Assembly (NCBI GenBank): GCA_046316025.1
Contig: JBKCXU010000071.1
Location: forward strand, 1-8,221
Source of the DNA: JAJTHJ01 sp046316025
Lineage (GTDB): Bacteria; Pseudomonadota; Gammaproteobacteria; Burkholderiales; Burkholderiaceae_F
Length of the DNA: 8,221 nucleotides
Direction: 5' to 3'
The position numbers and the translations under genes are program-made. Positions 1-8,221 of this stretch are shown piece by piece; the stretch's first letter is position 1; the number at the start of each line of letters is the position of its first letter. Below the pieces are notes generated by a model. It was given only the letters and a program-made list of their open reading frames with translations. It was not told the DNA's origin and searched no databases.

Positions 1-3774
<3,774 letters not shown>

Positions 3775-3823
3775 GCGTTGCTCCGAAAGTCTGGGTGGAA
3801 CGTGGACAGGGGCTTGCCGATTC
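3775..3823 (-). other. rpoB-rpoC intercistronic spacer
   Basis: 49 nt between the rpoB TAG stop and the rpoC ATG. Apart from the rpoC ribosome-binding site I see no promoter-like hexamers, no stable inverted repeat and no T-tract, so nothing suggests termination or a separate rpoC promoter. Confidence 0.8.
3781..3784 (-). promoter_or_regulatory. Ribosome-binding site of rpoC
   Basis: GGAG on the minus strand, 6 nt before the ATG at 3774 (GGAGCAACGCATG). The context CGGAGC is the same as in front of rpoB, which fits similar initiation rates for two subunits needed in equal amounts (inference). Confidence 0.75.
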
Positions 3824-7927
<4,104 letters not shown>

Positions 7928-7932
7928 GGTCG

Positions 7933-7936
7933 CTCC
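7933..7936 (-). promoter_or_regulatory. Ribosome-binding site of rpoB
   Basis: GGAG on the minus strand, 5 nt before the ATG at 7927 (GGAGCGACCATG). It decides the start: the alternative TTG at 7942-7940 overlaps this motif's upstream flank and has no purine-rich site of its own that I can see. Confidence 0.75.
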
Positions 7937-7976
7937 GTTCAAGGCGATGCGGTGCGCGGCGCGGGGACGACAACAC

Positions 7977-8003
7977 CCGCGCGGAGCGAGAAGCTCCGCG
8001 CGG
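7977..8003 (-). promoter_or_regulatory. GC-rich hairpin 50 nt upstream of rpoB
   Basis: Perfect 11-bp inverted repeat: arms 7977-7987 and 7993-8003 (CCGCGCGGAGC and its complement) with a 5-nt loop, read TTCTC on the transcribed strand. The stem is nearly all G-C. The transcript after it continues GTGTTGTCGT, mildly U-rich but without a U-tract, so it is not a textbook intrinsic terminator. It could be a partial attenuator or an RNA-processing structure (inference). Confidence 0.6.
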
Positions 8004-8045
8004 CCGGTCGGCTCGCGCGTTGTCCGTTCATCAGGGGAAGTCTTG

Positions 8046-8071
8046 GCAACGCGTCGCCAGCGGCGCGTTGC
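8046..8071 (-). promoter_or_regulatory. Hairpin in rpoB leader
   Basis: Inverted repeat gcaacgcg (8046-8053) and cgcgttgc (8064-8071), eight perfect pairs. The stem can be extended inward by one G-T/G-U-type pair and two G-C pairs, leaving a 4-nt loop. It shares its last two bases with the next hairpin (8070-8090), so the two stems abut. No T-tract follows on either strand. Role unknown. Confidence 0.5.
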
Positions 8072-8090
8072 GAAGGCTTCCCGCCTTCGC
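8070..8090 (-). promoter_or_regulatory. Hairpin in rpoB leader
   Basis: Perfect 8-bp inverted repeat gcgaaggc (8070-8077) and gccttcgc (8083-8090) with a 5-nt loop. On the minus (transcribed) strand it is preceded by GAGTAAA and followed directly by the hairpin at 8046-8071. There is no U-tract on the transcript side, so termination is not indicated by sequence alone. Confidence 0.5.
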
Positions 8091-8110
8091 TTTACTCAGC
8101 CCCCCCTCAA

Positions 8111-8137
8111 GGGGAGGGGAAGGGGGTGGGGATGGGG
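8111..8137 (+). other. Potential G-quadruplex motif on the template strand
   Basis: Five runs of four or five G on the plus strand (8111-8114, 8116-8119, 8122-8126, 8128-8131, 8134-8137) separated by loops of only 1-2 nt. This satisfies the strict G4+ N1-2 pattern. The plus strand is the template for rpoBC, so a folded structure would lie in front of elongating polymerase rather than in the mRNA. Folding in the cell is inference. Confidence 0.55.
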
Positions 8138-8167
8138 TGTAAGGAGCAACCTCAGAAGAGGCAGAGT

Positions 8168-8200
8168 CCCCAACAACCCATCCCCCTCCCGGCCTCCCCC
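8168..8200 (-). other. Potential G-quadruplex motif on the transcribed-sense strand
   Basis: On the minus strand, runs of three to five G correspond to C runs at 8196-8200, 8188-8190, 8182-8186, 8177-8179 and 8168-8171, with loops of 5, 1, 2 and 5 nt. This meets the common G3+ N1-7 pattern. If the operon is transcribed through here, the motif would be in the RNA ahead of rpoB. It is the inverted partner of the motif at 8111-8137. Confidence 0.45.
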
Positions 8201-8221
8201 TTGAAGGGGGAGGAGGGGTCT

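Larger units (their letters stand above)
8101..8213. repeat. Imperfect inverted repeat of G/C tracts
   Basis: Two arms of about 36 nt (8101-8137 and 8177-8213) are imperfect reverse complements of each other. The inner ends match exactly: ggggatggg at 8128-8136 pairs with cccatcccc at 8177-8185. Each outer end is itself a small palindrome: cccc-tcaa-gggg near 8103-8114, and cctccccctt-g-aagggggagg at 8193-8213, a 10-bp perfect palindrome about position 8203. The central spacer is about 39 nt. Similar CCCCCTT-AAGGGGG elements are common dispersed intergenic repeats in several high-GC proteobacteria (recalled, not searched). It may be such an element rather than a dedicated rpoB signal. Confidence 0.6.
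7928..8221 (-). other. Non-coding leader upstream of rpoB, the expected rplL-rpoB spacer
   Basis: 294 nt from the rpoB start to the window edge with no credible gene. In most proteobacteria rplJ-rplL precedes rpoB. No rplL C terminus can be read here, so the spacer, if rplL is the neighbour, is longer than the visible part. Reading toward rpoB, it holds a G/C-tract inverted repeat (about 8213-8101), a hairpin at 8090-8070, a hairpin at 8071-8046, a short unstructured piece, a GC-rich hairpin at 8003-7977, and the ribosome-binding site. I found no convincing -35/-10 pair, so transcription probably enters from upstream ribosomal protein genes (inference). In E. coli the equivalent spacer carries a partial terminator and an RNase III site. 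Confidence 0.7.

Noticed and set aside
7940..7942. TTG as an upstream start for rpoB, adding five residues (MNGAT)
   Set aside because: The ATG at 7927 has a GGAG at correct spacing and gives the family-typical start MPYSFTEKKR. The TTG lies just before that site and has none of its own.
7939..8031. 30-codon minus-strand open frame (ATG at 8031, TGA at 7941-7939) ending 11 nt before the rpoB start, a possible leader peptide
   Set aside because: No purine-rich ribosome-binding site before its ATG (preceded by CTTCCCCTG), R/A/P/S-rich product, no run of regulatory codons, and its middle is the GC-rich hairpin at 7977-8003. Chance is the simpler explanation.
8193..8213. 10-bp palindrome as an intrinsic terminator for upstream rplL
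   Set aside because: On the minus strand the stem is followed by CGGGAGGGGG, with no T-tract. It is better treated as part of the inverted repeat.

Overview
The window is the core of a bacterial RNA polymerase operon, carried entirely on the minus strand: complete rpoB (beta subunit, 1367 residues) followed by rpoC (beta-prime subunit, first 1258 codons, running off the low-coordinate edge). The base composition is high in GC (roughly 60-65% by eye). From memory of the family, the RpoB sequence resembles betaproteobacterial RpoB most closely: the opening SFTEKKRIRKSFAKR, the string [20 protein letters not shown] in the rifampicin region, and a length near 1367 residues against 1342 in E. coli. 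I therefore infer a betaproteobacterium (Burkholderiales, Rhodocyclales or Nitrosomonadales type) but cannot fix the order.

Layout in the direction of transcription (high to low coordinates). Positions 8221-7928 are a non-coding leader, the place where an rplL-rpoB spacer is expected. No end of rplL is visible, so the spacer is at least 294 nt. It holds a G/C-tract inverted repeat (about 8101-8213) with G-quadruplex-compatible tracts on opposite strands, then three short perfect or near-perfect hairpins (8070-8090, 8046-8071, 7977-8003). rpoB follows at 7927-3824, then a 49-nt gap, then rpoC from 3774 to the edge. Both genes have a GGAG ribosome-binding site 5-6 nt before ATG.

RpoB and RpoC together form the catalytic cleft of RNA polymerase. 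The three aspartates that hold the catalytic magnesium are in RpoC, and the active-site lysines and rifampicin pocket are in RpoB. Every catalytic or zinc-binding residue I checked is intact. About 150 residues of the RpoC C terminus lie outside the window.

The coding part is ordinary housekeeping sequence and I see no new biological system in it. What deserves a second look is the structured spacer upstream of rpoB. Long open frames on the plus strand, including one of nearly 1000 codons opposite rpoC, are explained as high-GC antisense shadows.
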